Source: Dinochytrium kinnereticum
Lineage: Eukaryota; Chytridiomycota; Chytridiomycetes; Chytridiales; Chytridiaceae
Direction of reading: 5' to 3'
NCBI GenBank assembly: GCA_027604005.1
Contig: JADGJT010000039.1
Span: forward strand, 33,899-97,898
Length of the DNA stretch: 64,000 nucleotides
A program made the translations under genes and the position numbers. Below, in pieces: positions 41,638 through 53,830 of this stretch. The notes under the pieces are model-generated. The model ran no database searches, was not told the DNA's origin, and was given only the letters and a program-made list of their open reading frames with translations. Within the stretch, counting starts at the first letter, position 1. The number at the start of each line of letters is the position of its first letter.

Positions 41638-44600
41638 ATGTCCAGACTACCAACCAAGCCAGCAGCCAACTGCCCCGAGGTTCAAGAGATGGAGCAGAGG
41701 TTTAAAGCGATCACGGGATTGGATCAGCAGTTTTCATCTCGAAGATCCGATGCGTGCGAGTATGACTTTGAACGGCTGTCTCAGATAACAGGGGATCCAA
41801 AGTTGGGCAGGAAGAATGCTGAAATGTGCATCGCCGCCATGGAGATGTACGCCGAGTTTGAGGCTGTATGTGTTTATGAAATTGGATCGAGATCACTTCT
41901 TATCTAAGGCGTTGTGATTTGCCATCATACAGCTTGAGCTTGACCTTTCCCGGGCTTTCGCAATGGCCACGCCGATAATTAAGGAAGCAGTTCAAGCCAA
42001 GATGGATAGCCTAGAATCTAAGCGACAAAGAGCAGGGATAGGTACGACAGAAAAGGAGTTTAAGCTCATGGAAGGAGCCAAGGAAAAGTGGTTGGAATCT
42101 TGGCTCAGTGAAGTGAGTTATTTTTGAAGGTGACGTGGGACTGACTTGCATGTTCGATTAAGCCAATCGCCGAGGAATTTATTCCACGACCTTCAGCACC
42201 TGGATTCTCGACGTTTGGAGTCGCGGCTGCCGTCCTTCCTGGTCTTCCTGACTATGCCAAACAGCAGGAGCAGATTATCACGCCACAGCTTAAGCCGCAG
42301 AAAGAAGTTCGAACAATTGCAACCATGACAGACAGCTCCTTAATTCCAAATCAGCGATATCAACAAGACAGCCCTGGATATAATCAAAGATACCAACCAG
42401 AAGTCCCTTCAAACCCAAACCGATACCAACCTGAAAACGCTCAAAGATGCCAGCCAGACATTCCGCCTATCCCTCACGTAAGCATGATGCTTGACATGGT
42501 TCCATTTAATAATTTACTTTAGCCTCAAAAGAACCATTTAAATCATTTCAACCGCCCTCAAAACTCGTTTGTTGAGAACAGACAAGATGAAGATGACAGA
42601 TCGTCTAAACCGCGAAACAGCGCATTTGCTCAACCTTTCGCCGCAAATCGCAAGCAATCTTATGAAGATAAAGGGCAGCCATCATTTCCTAAGAAGGTAG
42701 TGCCTTCTTTATATCGGTAGTTGATTAATTTTTTTCTTCCAAATTGACAATAGCGCAGCAATATTGAGGAAGATGATGAGAATGAAACGCCACCCGAAGT
42801 CGCCTCTTCTTTCGTGTCGGCTTACGATAAGATGGTTAGACAAGATTTCCTTTTTTTTATTTTTTAACATGTATCAAAAGGTTCTAAATAGCTACAAGAA
42901 GAATGGCGAGGCCCCACAAATTCGCGGAGCTCAGAACGACCCCAAGAAAAACCTCGGAGTGGGGAAACGAAGGAAATTTGTTTCTCCACTATTATCCAAT
43001 AAGGATAAAGAAGCAGAGGCTAATGGGTAGGGATGTTTGTTGACATTGGCTTTTTTGGTGTTGTTGTTGTTTATTTTTTTTTTGGTTGAGATAATTTCCT
43101 CACTATGAATGATAGAAAAAAATGCTCAAAAGTAAACGGAAAGAGCGAAACTGGCGAAGGTGAAGAAGTCGACGAGCGCCTTCGAAACATTGATCCAAAG
43201 ATGATTGAAGCAATCATGAATGAGATTATGGACAAAACACGGCCAGTGGCTTGGTTAGTATTTTTAGCTAACTTGCCTGTCTGGACTCTATTTTTTTAAA
43301 GCAGTTTCCTTTTGTCGTATTCAGGGATGATATCGCTGGGCTGGAACATGCCAAAACAACGATAAAGGAAGTTGTAGTTTGGCCTATGCTTCGGCCAGAT
43401 ATTTTCACTGGGATTCGAGGGCCTCCAAAAGGTAACCATAATTATTATATTCAGCATTTCCCTTATTTATCGTCTCCAAAGGTCTTTTGCTTTTTGGACC
43501 ACCAGGTATGTTGTTTTATTTAATTGTCTTATGCTTTCTTAAACATCGCTAAAATTTTGTTTAGGAACTGGTAAGCTATACCGAGATTGAGATAGAACGA
43601 CCGCTTAGTGTCATCACTAGGTAAAACATTAATTGGGAAATGCATAGCTAGTCAATCTGGCGCAACTTTCTTCAGCATAAGTTCCTCCTCTCTTACATCC
43701 AAATGGGTGTGTAGCGTTTTCTGTCTCTCCAACCTTTGTTTAACCCTGTTCTACTCCTTCAGGTTGGGGATGGTGAAAAAATGGTTCGAGCCCTCTTTGC
43801 GGTTGCGCGCGTTCATCAGCCTTCTGTGATATTTGTCGACGAGATCGATTCATTACTGACGCAGAGGACCGATGGGGAGTTTGAGGCGACGAGGAGGATC
43901 AAGACTGAGTTTTTGGTTGGTTTGGATGTCGTCCTTTTTCCCCTTTTGAAGAAGAGAGTTGTTCGAGGGATCATTTTTGACTTTCTGTTTATTCGCTTAC
44001 GTGATGGTAGGTCCAATTTGATGGGTGTGGGACGGACTCAGAGGACCGGATTTTGATGATTGGTTTGTTTAATTCCTTCTTCTTTCCTATTACACAATTT
44101 AGATTGTTATTAATAATGTGGTTTAGGCGCAACAAATAGGTATTTTTACTGAAGAAGTTGCGTTGCGTTAGTCAGTGGATGTTTATAAATATTCCTTGAT
44201 AGGCCCCACGAAATCGACGAGGCAGCTCGGCGAAGGTTTCGCAAAAAATTGTAAGTTCCCGTCTCATAATGGCGTCTCTCTCGGGCAAAGGTTTTTTTCT
44301 TAGCATTACAGTGCCTTCGTCCGTCCTTTTGCGTAACACAGTGTTCAAATAGGTACATTCCGCTACCTGAAGCTCAAGCCAGATTACATATCATAAGTAA
44401 TTTATTATCTAAGCAGACACATAATCTCAGCGAGGACGACATAAATGAGATTGTGAAGCAGACACATGGTTTGGATTTGATCTTCTCCGTCAGTCGCTGA
44501 CCGCGTTAATGAACTAAAATATAGGATACAGCGGGTCTGATGTCGATGGCCTCGTTCGTGAAGCAGCTTTAGGTTTGATTTGATGTTCATGCCGACATGT

Positions 44601-44815
44601 TTTTTCCTTTTTTAACAAGATCGCCTCCAACCTCTGAAGGCCCAATCCGAGATATCCGCGACATCCAAAATATCTCGGTGAACGATGTCCGCCCCATCAT
44701 CTTCTCCGATTTTATCGAAGCCCTCACCCAAGTCCGCGCCAGCGTCTCCGAGAACGACTTGAATCTCTACCTCAAGTTTGATGCCGAGTTTGGGAGTGTC
44801 TCGAAAAGAATCTGA
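41638..44815 (+). CDS. FIGNL1: AAA ATPase, fidgetin-like 1
   Basis: Eighteen exons, giving 696 residues: 41638-41865, 41933-42112, 42163-42477, 42523-42696, 42754-42834, 42881-43026, 43116-43253, 43325-43431, 43482-43505, 43565-43570, 43621-43706, 43763-43915, 44011-44062, 44127-44139, 44203-44250, 44353-44468, 44525-44572, 44640-44815. Summed length and all phases agree. The N-terminal half is hydrophilic, with Gln/Pro/Asn-rich YQPE-type repeats. The FIGNL1 box [20 protein letters not shown] precedes the AAA domain: Walker A GPPGTGKT, pore-region SLTSKWVG, Walker [12 protein letters not shown], arginine fingers RRRFRKK, and VPS4-type C terminus GPIRDIRDI. Known role: removal of RAD51 filaments and meristem/centrosome functions; some relatives sever microtubules. 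Two microexons (6 and 13 nt) carry parts of Walker A and of sensor 1. Confidence 0.92.
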
Positions 44816-44857
44816 CTGTCACACCAATAAAGCAAATCCCACATTTCCATTGCAATT

Positions 44858-45947
<1,090 letters not shown>

Positions 45948-46293
45948 GTGCTTGTTTGTTTTTTGTTCTTATAAGGGGTTTGGGACGCTTGGGTATGGAG
46001 TGGGGAAAAGGTCCTTTTTTGTGTGATGGGATGTTTATATTCGGAGTAATTTTTAAGGCGATATATTATATCATGGTCAACGAATCTGTAATGCATTTGG
46101 CCATTTTCACACATTGCAGTGGATATAATCGTCTACTAATTGAAATCCCAACCCGAAGCCGAAGCCCCTATCTTCACGAAACTGGTACCAAAAAAAAAAA
46201 AAAGAAGAGAAGGTGCAGCAGTGATTGAGTGACTATAACACACAAAAGACAAACAAGATGACGGAAATAAATCGACAGTCAAGAGAGCATTGT

Positions 46294-47601
46294 TTACGCT
46301 CCGCCTAAGCTCCCTAACAAGTTTTCCATTTTAGCAATAGCCTCCGCGGTTGTGGGTCGTGCTTGATTGTTTGTGGAAAGCATGGATATGATAAGGTTCT
46401 TGAATGGCTGTGAAAAAGGATCCCTGGATCCTGGCTTGGGAGGAAAGATGACCCTGCCTCCAACTGAAGCTGTAGCAGTGCCGTCGACTAATGTCATACC
46501 CAAGGTTAGAAAAGCCATGACGATAAGAAGGATCAAAAGATGATCCTAAACTGTAAAGAGAGAAAACTTACAAGGAGGCTCCTTATAAGCCATGGCATAC
46601 AGAGTGCATCCCAAAGCCCAGATATCACTCTTCTCATCAATAAGAATCCCAGTGGATGGATCAAATAGCTCAGGAGCACGGAAGGGAGCCGTCACAGTCT
46701 CCGCACAGAGATCCTGAAGCAGAACAGCCTCCCTCCTAGACGTCACCTGAACCCTCGCAGGGCTGACGGAACCCAAATCCATCAACACCGCCCTACCGGA
46801 TTCATCCAATAAAATATTGGCAGGTTTCAGATCCCTGAAAGCCAGAGGTGGGTTTCGAACGCTACGAAGATTGGTTTGATTAATCGAAAGAATTCGTATA
46901 AACTATCAGAAAGTATGAGGAATGCTCACTGGAAGGCCTGAAGACCCTTGGCCACATCAATGGCAATTTGAAGAATCGTCTTGAGCTCAATAAAGCTTCC
47001 AGCTGGTGTTCTATCGATCAAATCTTGGACCGTACCTCCTCCATAGAACGGCAAGAGAAGAAGCCCTTCTGAATCCACACCAGGCCTCTTGATGACAGTC
47101 GAGTCCAACAGCTTCAACACATGTGGCGAATTGACAGCGGAATGGGCTGCAATTTCTGCCTTAACACGATCCTCATGCTCGGGTAACTGGATTCGAACAC
47201 GTTTAAGGGCGTATCGCGTAGAAGACGCTCGTCCTGGTGTTGTTTCTCTGACCAGGTAGACAAACGAGAAGCCTTTTTGTAGTTGTGTAGAGTTGACGGA
47301 GTTTCCCCAATGATAAGTGAGATTAGAAGAGGAAGAGGCAGTCTTGGAATGAAACTATGGTCTTAGTCGCAGAGAAATCGGCCTGTGGGCCATTCCAAAG
47401 CAACGGGTAGGAGAATGAGGCGTGACCTTTACCTCCTTCTCCCAACTGCTTAATGATAGAAAAGGATCGTGCCCCCAAACGGACGGATGGGGTTGGCCTC
47501 AATCGCGCCAGAAGACCTAGCAGGAAGCTCAGGATTGCGCTGAAGAAGTCGACGACCTTGTAGACCAGCGAGGACCGCCTTGCGCCAATGGGCTCCACCA
47601 T
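46294..47601 (-). CDS. Ser/Thr protein kinase, STK16/Env7 type
   Basis: Four exons on the minus strand: 47433-47601, 46930-47272, 46572-46861, 46294-46487, giving 331 residues. The glycine loop QLGEGGFSFVYLV crosses intron 1 and the lysine motif is YALKRV. LLLLPFYGGGTVQDLI, LMDLGSV (DLG in place of DFG, as in STK16), APFRAPELF and DIWALGCTLYAM fit the NAK/STK16 branch. The catalytic loop reads FRDLKPAN, so the usual HRD histidine is Phe while Asp, Lys and Asn remain. The N terminus lacks the Gly2 acylation site of animal STK16 but has a hydrophobic stretch (FFSAILSFLLGLLARL) that may serve for membrane attachment. Yeast Env7 acts at the vacuole membrane; the role here is inferred by family. 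Confidence 0.88.
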
Positions 47602-48219
47602 TGATTGTTTGCTGGAAAGCGTTCAATTTTTGGCACAACCATGATTGAGCGACGAGCAAGTGAATGCGTTGCTTGAGACAGACAGACAGACAGCAACGAT
47701 GGACGGGTGGAAGGAGCGAGCAAGGACGCGGCATCTTCATCCGATCACAGCAGCGCGCGTTGGACGGGGTTGGGGAGGGCAGCGCAAGCGTGCAGTCATG
47801 CCAGTGAGCAATCGAAGCCATGCGCGCAGATGGCTCTCGCGAGGCAAGACGTGGGTGGTTGTTGGTTGGCTGGCAGGGGTGGATGGATTATTGGCTTGAT
47901 TATTGGATGGATTATTGAGTTGGATTATTGAATGGATTATTGGATTGATTATTGAGTTGGATTATTGAGTTGGGTTATTTGATTGATTATTTTATTGAAT
48001 GGATTATTGGATGGATTATTCAATGGGTTATCAACAATAACATAATAAGTATATTATTAATTATTATTATTGAATGGATTGTTGAGTGATTTATTCACTT
48101 GTGATTTATTAATAATAATAAAGCAAATAATTCTTTCACTGCTCTGTTTATTCACTTGCAGGGGTGGTGGCTATGCAGATGCGGGGGTGCTTGGTGCGTC
48201 CATCCACTAAGGGAGTGGG
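47602..48219. other. intergenic region with degenerate minisatellite
   Basis: Starts with the 5' flank of the kinase gene. The second half is the low-complexity repeat at 47884-48030 followed by an AT-rich TAATAATAA tract to about 48130. Confidence 0.5.
47884..48030 (+). repeat. degenerate tandem repeat of GGATTATTGA-type units
   Basis: Roughly 11-13 copies of a 10-14-base unit (GGATTATTGAGT, GGATTATTGAAT, TGATTATTGGAT). Unit length and ends drift, so it is a decaying minisatellite. It has no spacers and no coding frame of interest. Confidence 0.75.
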
Positions 48220-48920
48220 TATAAATACGCCGTGTGCAGAGGGGAATCTTTGCCAATCTCATTTTTGGAATTCAAAAACAAAAACAACAACAACAGGTGA
48301 GAATGGCCCGCTGCACCTCATCCATCCCATCCCGTCCGTCTTTGCTCCCCCAGACACACACCCCCACCACCCCTCCCCTCTGCGCACGCCTGGCTGTGGA
48401 TGGGCATCACTCCGCTGCTCTGAATGCTTGCTCACATTGACGTCCCCATGCCATTGACCGCGTGTGCATGGGTACCCTCTCCCGCTTGCATGCACAACTG
48501 GGGGGCTGAGAGGGGCCCACTGCGCATTCTTTGCTGAAATGAAACCGCGTTGCTTGGGGGGATGGATGTTCTGTGAATCTGTGGGAATGAATCATGGCCG
48601 ACTGTCACGGGACCTGGTACCTTTGGGGATAGGTTGCGGTGTGGTTGATGCGTCCCAGCATTCTTTGCTGGCTCTCTTTGCGCGCGAACGGACGCGGAAT
48701 GTGTGGCCTTTGACTTTATCTTCTGTATTTTGATCAACGTCGCGGTGTTTGGCTGTGCTCGATACCTACGGCGGCCTTCGTTTGGGCCATGCTTTGGCCC
48801 TGCTCAGCGAGGCGCTTGCCCTAGTTTTCTCTTTTTCCATTTTTTTCCGAACCTGTAAAATTTCCGTGTGCCAGGACTGACTTAACCTTTGCCCTTCACA
48901 TTATTACCTTCTCCTCAACG
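48220..48920 (+). promoter_or_regulatory. TATA box and probable leader intron of the cyclophilin gene
   Basis: TATAAAT at 48220-48226 lies 700 bp before the cyclophilin ATG. CAACAACAACAG/GTGAGA at 48297 is a strong donor-like site, and GTGCCAG before GACTGAC near 48874 could be its acceptor. ORFs inside this stretch are not supported. Confidence 0.4.
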
Positions 48921-49312
48921 ATGGCATCCTCAACGACCTTCCGCTCAACCATGCGCTTCTTCGCCTCTGCTCCCATCCACCACAATCTTCCCCGTGTCTC
49001 TATCCGCTCCTCTGTTCAATTTGCTTCCTTCTCCTCAACCCGATCAGCCATGTCTCTTCCCCGCGTTTACTTCGACATGACCGCCGACGGTGCCGCCCTT
49101 GGCAGGGTCGTCATGGAGCTCCGCTCTGACGTTGTCCCCAAGACTGGTAAGTGTTGACTTGCTCTGAATGTTCCTCGATGTGAGTTCCTAACATTTCTTT
49201 TTCAGCTGAGAACTTCCGTGCCCTCTGCACTGGCGAGAAGGGTTTTGGCTACGCTGGCTCCTCCTTCCACCGTGTCATCCCTAACTTCATGTGCCAGGGT
49301 GGTGACTTCACT

Positions 49313-49373
<61 letters not shown>

Positions 49374-49671
49374 CCCTCAAGCACGTTGGTACGTAATCAA
49401 TCTTGTGCTCTCCTTTATCTTATCTTTTTTGGATCATCACTAACATTCATTCTTAGGTGAGGGTATCCTCTCCATGGCTAACGCTGGCCCCAACACCAAC
49501 GGCTCCCAGTTCTTCATCTGCACCACCCAGACCACCTGGCTCGACGGCAAGCACGTCGTCTTCGGTCGTGTGACTGAGGGCATGGATGTCATCAAGAACA
49601 TTGAGAAGCTCGGTTCCCAGTCTGGTGCCACCAAGAAGAAGGTCATCATTGCCGCCTCTGGCCAGCTCTAA
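48921..49671 (+). CDS. cyclophilin-type peptidyl-prolyl isomerase, probably mitochondrial plus cytosolic
   Basis: Three exons: 48921-49146, 49206-49388, 49457-49671. Starting at 48921 gives 207 residues with an Arg/Ser-rich presequence ([18 protein letters not shown]). Starting at the in-frame ATG at 49050 gives a standard 164-residue cyclophilin A ([14 protein letters not shown]). Active-site and cyclosporin-binding motifs are intact: [35 protein letters not shown]. Known precedent: Neurospora makes mitochondrial and cytosolic cyclophilin from one gene. Codon use is strongly C-ending, as expected for a highly expressed gene, and unlike the uneven exons of its neighbours. Confidence 0.92.
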
Positions 49672-49947
49672 ACGCGTTCGGCCCTGCTTTTAATTGTTTT
49701 CTTTTGACTGGAAGCTTTTGCAACGTTGTTTCCATCTGAGTGGCTGGGCGTGTTTTAACAGCATGTGGGGTTCAATGCAACCACCTTTCCCTTGCTTTTT
49801 TCCTTCACCATTTTGAATAAAGGAGCTTGTTTTCCATTTCATTTCTGTTTCCTGCGGCTCGATGTAACTGGAAGTATTCTGCCTATCAACCCGCGTCTCC
49901 AACCGCTGCACGTTTGAAATGGAGTGCTGAACTTGTCAGAAAGGGTC

Positions 49948-51141
49948 ATGTTTTTGACCAGGAACAGATTCGATTCAAAGGCTCTAGAAAGAGCGATCGG
50001 GATCTTCACTACCGACGCTTCCTTCCCATCTCACGTCCGCACCGCACCATTTCGCACCAGCGTTCAGCCTCGTCCCCATCCCGTAAGAATCTCACATCGC
50101 TACGTGTCCATCCAGCCGAAAGCCGAAAGAATGCCCGACAGCAAAGAGCCCGTTCATTTCATTTATGGCACATCTCAGGCAGAGGTCTCTGGGATGAGGA
50201 TCAATTACACTCAGGACATGCTGCTGGAATCTAATGCGAAGGAGGATCCTTATATTCAATTTGCGGCATGGTTTGATGATGCTAAGGGAACCGAGAAGGA
50301 ACCCAACGCTATGTGCATTTCCACTTGTTCAAAAGAGGGAAGGCCATCTGCTCGGATTGTTTTGTTGAAAGGTTACGATTCCCGTGGGTGGGTGAGATTG
50401 TTTGAGGGTCATTCTTTGCTTTCATGATGATTACTTTATCATACAGTTGACTCACCCATTCATCTACCCCTTAAAAAAACAAACAAAAAACCCAATAAAC
50501 ACGTAGGTTCACCTTCTACACAAACTACCGATCCCGAAAAAGCGTAGAGCTTCTTGAGAACCCCTTTGCAGCTCTCACCTTCTATTGGGGCGAAAGATCC
50601 ATCCGAATCGAAGGAAGATGCGAAAAGGTCCCCGCCGAAGAATCTGACGCTTACTTTGCCTCTCGTCCCAGGGGTTCGCAGATTGGCGCATGGGCTTCGG
50701 AGAGGCAGAGTGCTGTCTTGGCGAATGGCAGAGATGAATTGGAGGAGGCTCAGAAGGAGGCTGAGGAGAGGTTTGGGGTTGGCAAGGATGGGGAGGTGAA
50801 GCCGATACCTAGACCGGAGTTTTGGGGAGGGTTTAGGGTTGTGCCGGATAGGATTGAGTTTTGGCAGGTGAGTCTGGGAGAAGAGCTTGGTTTTTTGTTG
50901 GTGTTGCTGGTTTTTGTTGGTGCGGTCATGGATTCACACTACTTCCTTTTTTTGTCTTCTCGTTCCTGTAAACTCCTGTTCCACTTGGCCTGATTTATCT
51001 TTCTTTCACCTTTATGCCCGTCTTACTTCTTCTTACGCATCAATCTGCGGCATTTAGGGACGGCCTTCAAGACTTCATGACCGCCTCGTCTACATCTCAT
51101 CGCCAGATGGCGCTTGGAAAATTGACCGACTTTCGCCATAG
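49948..51141 (+). CDS. PDX3: pyridoxamine/pyridoxine 5'-phosphate oxidase
   Basis: Three exons: 49948-50387, 50507-50867, 51058-51141, giving 294 residues. It catalyses FMN-dependent oxidation of PNP/PMP to pyridoxal 5'-phosphate. Family blocks: [83 protein letters not shown] and the C-terminal WKIDRLSP. The intron between RG and FTFYTN has donor GTGGGT. Either ATG 49948 (Arg-rich, acid-poor leader, possibly mitochondrial) or ATG 50131 ([10 protein letters not shown]) may be used; the catalytic part is complete in both. The frame also extends upstream only through a GTG, which was not used. Confidence 0.9.
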
Positions 51142-51333
51142 GAAGACGCGTTTGCCTCTGAGGACGCGTCCGAAGCCTGGTTAAGCATATTATTCTCAAA
51201 ACACAGATAACATCACTTTGACCGTACCAAAAAACGTCCGCGCCTGGCCTTGACTTAAAAACGTGCCCTTTTCATCAACTGCTAATAAAAATAGTGCCGT
51301 CTAACCAAAGAATTTTTCTATTTGGCTATCTTA

Positions 51334-53496
51334 ATGGGCATGATGAGGGACGACCGGTCGTCATCCGACCCTCCATCCAACACGTCCATCCCATCCTCTG
51401 ATTTCTCTGTCTCAGATACTGAGCTTGATATGGAATCTAGCAAGGTCGGAGACGGGGTGATGGATGGCAGGAAGGAGAGACAGTCATTTTTGAGACAGAC
51501 TGCGTTGTTGCTCCTCACAACGATTCCAGAGATTTTGATTCATCACATGCTCACGCCCTTTTATCCTTACGTTGTTCGAGCATTATTGCCGGAAGTTGAA
51601 AAGCCGGGGTATTTCGTTGGGATGATGTCGGTGAGTGGTCTGGAGGTTTTCTGTTGTTTTTTTTGGCTCTGTACCGGTTCGTTTTTTGCAGATGCTGATG
51701 GGATGCTTATGTTGACAGAGCGCATACTTTCTGCCGACAATTATCGGAGCACCGTTAATGGGTCATCTATCTGATAAGTATGGAAGAAAGGTACTTGTAG
51801 CCGACCGATTAAGAGAATTGTTGCTTTTCTCTGTCTCATTTTTAATTCCACAGCCAGTCCTTGTGATAGGTTTAAGTGGCTACTGTCTCGGTACCATGGT
51901 TCTCGGCATCTCAAATCTCTATGTCTCCTCCCTCCTCGGTCTCTTCATAACAGGCTGTTTCGCAGGAAACACTGTCGTCGCCAAATCCATGATAGGCGAG
52001 CTTGCCAAAGATGAGAAGGCTAGAGCTGTTGGATACTCTGCTTATGGGGTTGTGTTTGGGGCCGCTGGAATTCTTGGAACGTTTCTCGGCGGATTCTTTG
52101 TGAATTCCTCCATTTTTGAGGGGAATGCTTTTTTGAAGGCTAGACCTTCTTTCTTGGCGTGCCTTGTTGGAGCTCTGTTTGCAATTCTGGCTATAATTGT
52201 GACGCTTCACACTTTGCAGGAGGTGCGGGGTGACCAGGCGCGTCCTGGTGGAGTGGGGAAGTACGACAAGCTTGATGATCATGATGAAGATGAAGTTCTT
52301 TTGAACGTCACGTTCTCCAATCACATTGAGCTTGTGGCGACGGGAGGTGAGAAGCAAGTGATGACGGATAATGTGGAAGGAGGATCCACTGTTTTCCCGG
52401 CTGAGCCAGCCATCTCGTTTGCCGTGAAACCGTCACTTTCGGATGATGATATGTTTCGACCGAAAGATTTGCCTCCTTCTCCGGCGTTGGGGTCCAGCTG
52501 GCTGAATCAGACGTATTACTCTATCAGGGTTATTCTTCACCCTTACATCTCTATCATCTCCGTGTATACCATCCCACCCATCGCTTTGTATTGCTTTTTT
52601 TCGTTGGGGAATTCGTTGTTTCATACGTCTTTATCGCTGCTGGTTGAGGCGCCGACTTCGAGGGGTGGTTATCATTTGCCTAGCAAGGATATGGCCGTCG
52701 CTGCTATGGCTTCTTCGGTGGCAAAGTTGGCGATAAAGGCTGTGTATGTTCCAATCCATTCAAGGCTCAACACATATTGGTGCTATCGTGTTGGGTGCCT
52801 CCTCATGATACCCCCACTTATATGGTATTTATTGATCTGCGTTTATGTGGCAGGTTCTTGTTTTTCATTTGGCTTACACCTGTTTTTTGCATCTTTCGAT
52901 ATAGGACACCGATGAGGCTAGGATTCACCCCTTTACCAACTCCTATGCCACTTCCACACTCCATCAACGGCACAGACCTCTCTTCCCTCTCATCTCCCAT
53001 AGATACCCTTACCGCCCCAGTCTACCCCCTTGTCATCGCCTCAACATTTTTAGGGCTAGGAGAGGGCCTCTGCTACCTCGCCATCATCATGTTTCTCACC
53101 GACTCAGTCCCCTCCACCTCACTTGGCGCCCTTCACGGTCTAGCCGCCTGCATGTCTTCAGTCATGAAAACCATTGGACCAATATTGGGTGGAATGATTT
53201 GGGAATTGGCTCCGACCTGGACACCCTTTGCGGTTGGTGTGGGGGTTGTCTTGGGTGGGTTTTGGACGAGCGGGTTGGTGGTTGGGTCTAGAGGAAGGGG
53301 ATTTGCTTCTGCTGGTGTTGTGACAGGGGAAAGGGGGGGTTCGCGTTTTGAAAGCGTTCCCAGCGTGGATCAGATGGTCACGCCTGGGAGTGGGGAGGAG
53401 GAGGATCGGGGGGGTGTTGTTCGGAATCCTTTTATTGAACAGGAATCGGCTGGTGGGGGTCGACCGGCAAGGAGGGGAAGTCGACCAGTTTATTAA
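51334..53496 (+). CDS. major facilitator superfamily transporter, ZIFL/YCR023C-like
   Basis: Four exons: 51334-51630, 51719-51790, 51854-52824, 52905-53496, giving 643 residues. A hydrophilic N tail of about 55 residues precedes the helices. The loop 2-3 MFS signature GHLSDKYGRKPVLVIG crosses intron 2, and a central loop of about 90 residues separates the six-helix halves. The C-terminal half ends LGALHGLAACMSSVMKTIGP, GGMIWELAP and a Gly/Arg/Ser-rich tail. Similar MFS proteins (ZIFL1, YCR023C) are vacuolar or plasma-membrane proton-coupled carriers; the substrate here cannot be inferred. Start: first ATG in frame. Confidence 0.85.
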
Positions 53497-53830
53497 AAGG
53501 GGTCTGTTTAGAAGCTGATTATCGATTAAGTCCTTCCATTATTTATCGTGATGCATAATGAACCGTCTTTTGAAGTTCTTCTTGTATTTAAGCGCATTCA
53601 TTTTGTTGTATTTATATATCTAGTACAAAAATAGCATTCCTCATAACTCACTTCTCTGATATGTAAATATTACCAAAAGCCAACAAGGGCTTGCATATGA
53701 CCAGAAGCAAAAGAAAAGGGGCTATCATCACAAATGATGTTTGAGAATAATTCTATTTCGGGTTGTTGCATGAATAAAGCCATATTATTGAAGCCAAACA
53801 TACGATAACGGAAAAGCAAAAAGAAACACC
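53497..53830. other. intergenic region between convergent genes
   Basis: AT-rich 3' flanks of the MFS gene and of the minus-strand centrosomal gene. Nothing else seen. Confidence 0.4.

Noticed and set aside
47884..48030. CRISPR-like array
   Set aside because: Units of 10-14 bases are directly adjacent with no unique spacers, in a eukaryotic context. It is a degenerate minisatellite.
48164..48737. Overlapping ORFs on both strands before the cyclophilin gene
   Set aside because: No domain or family signal; the stretch fits a leader/intron region after the TATA box at 48220.
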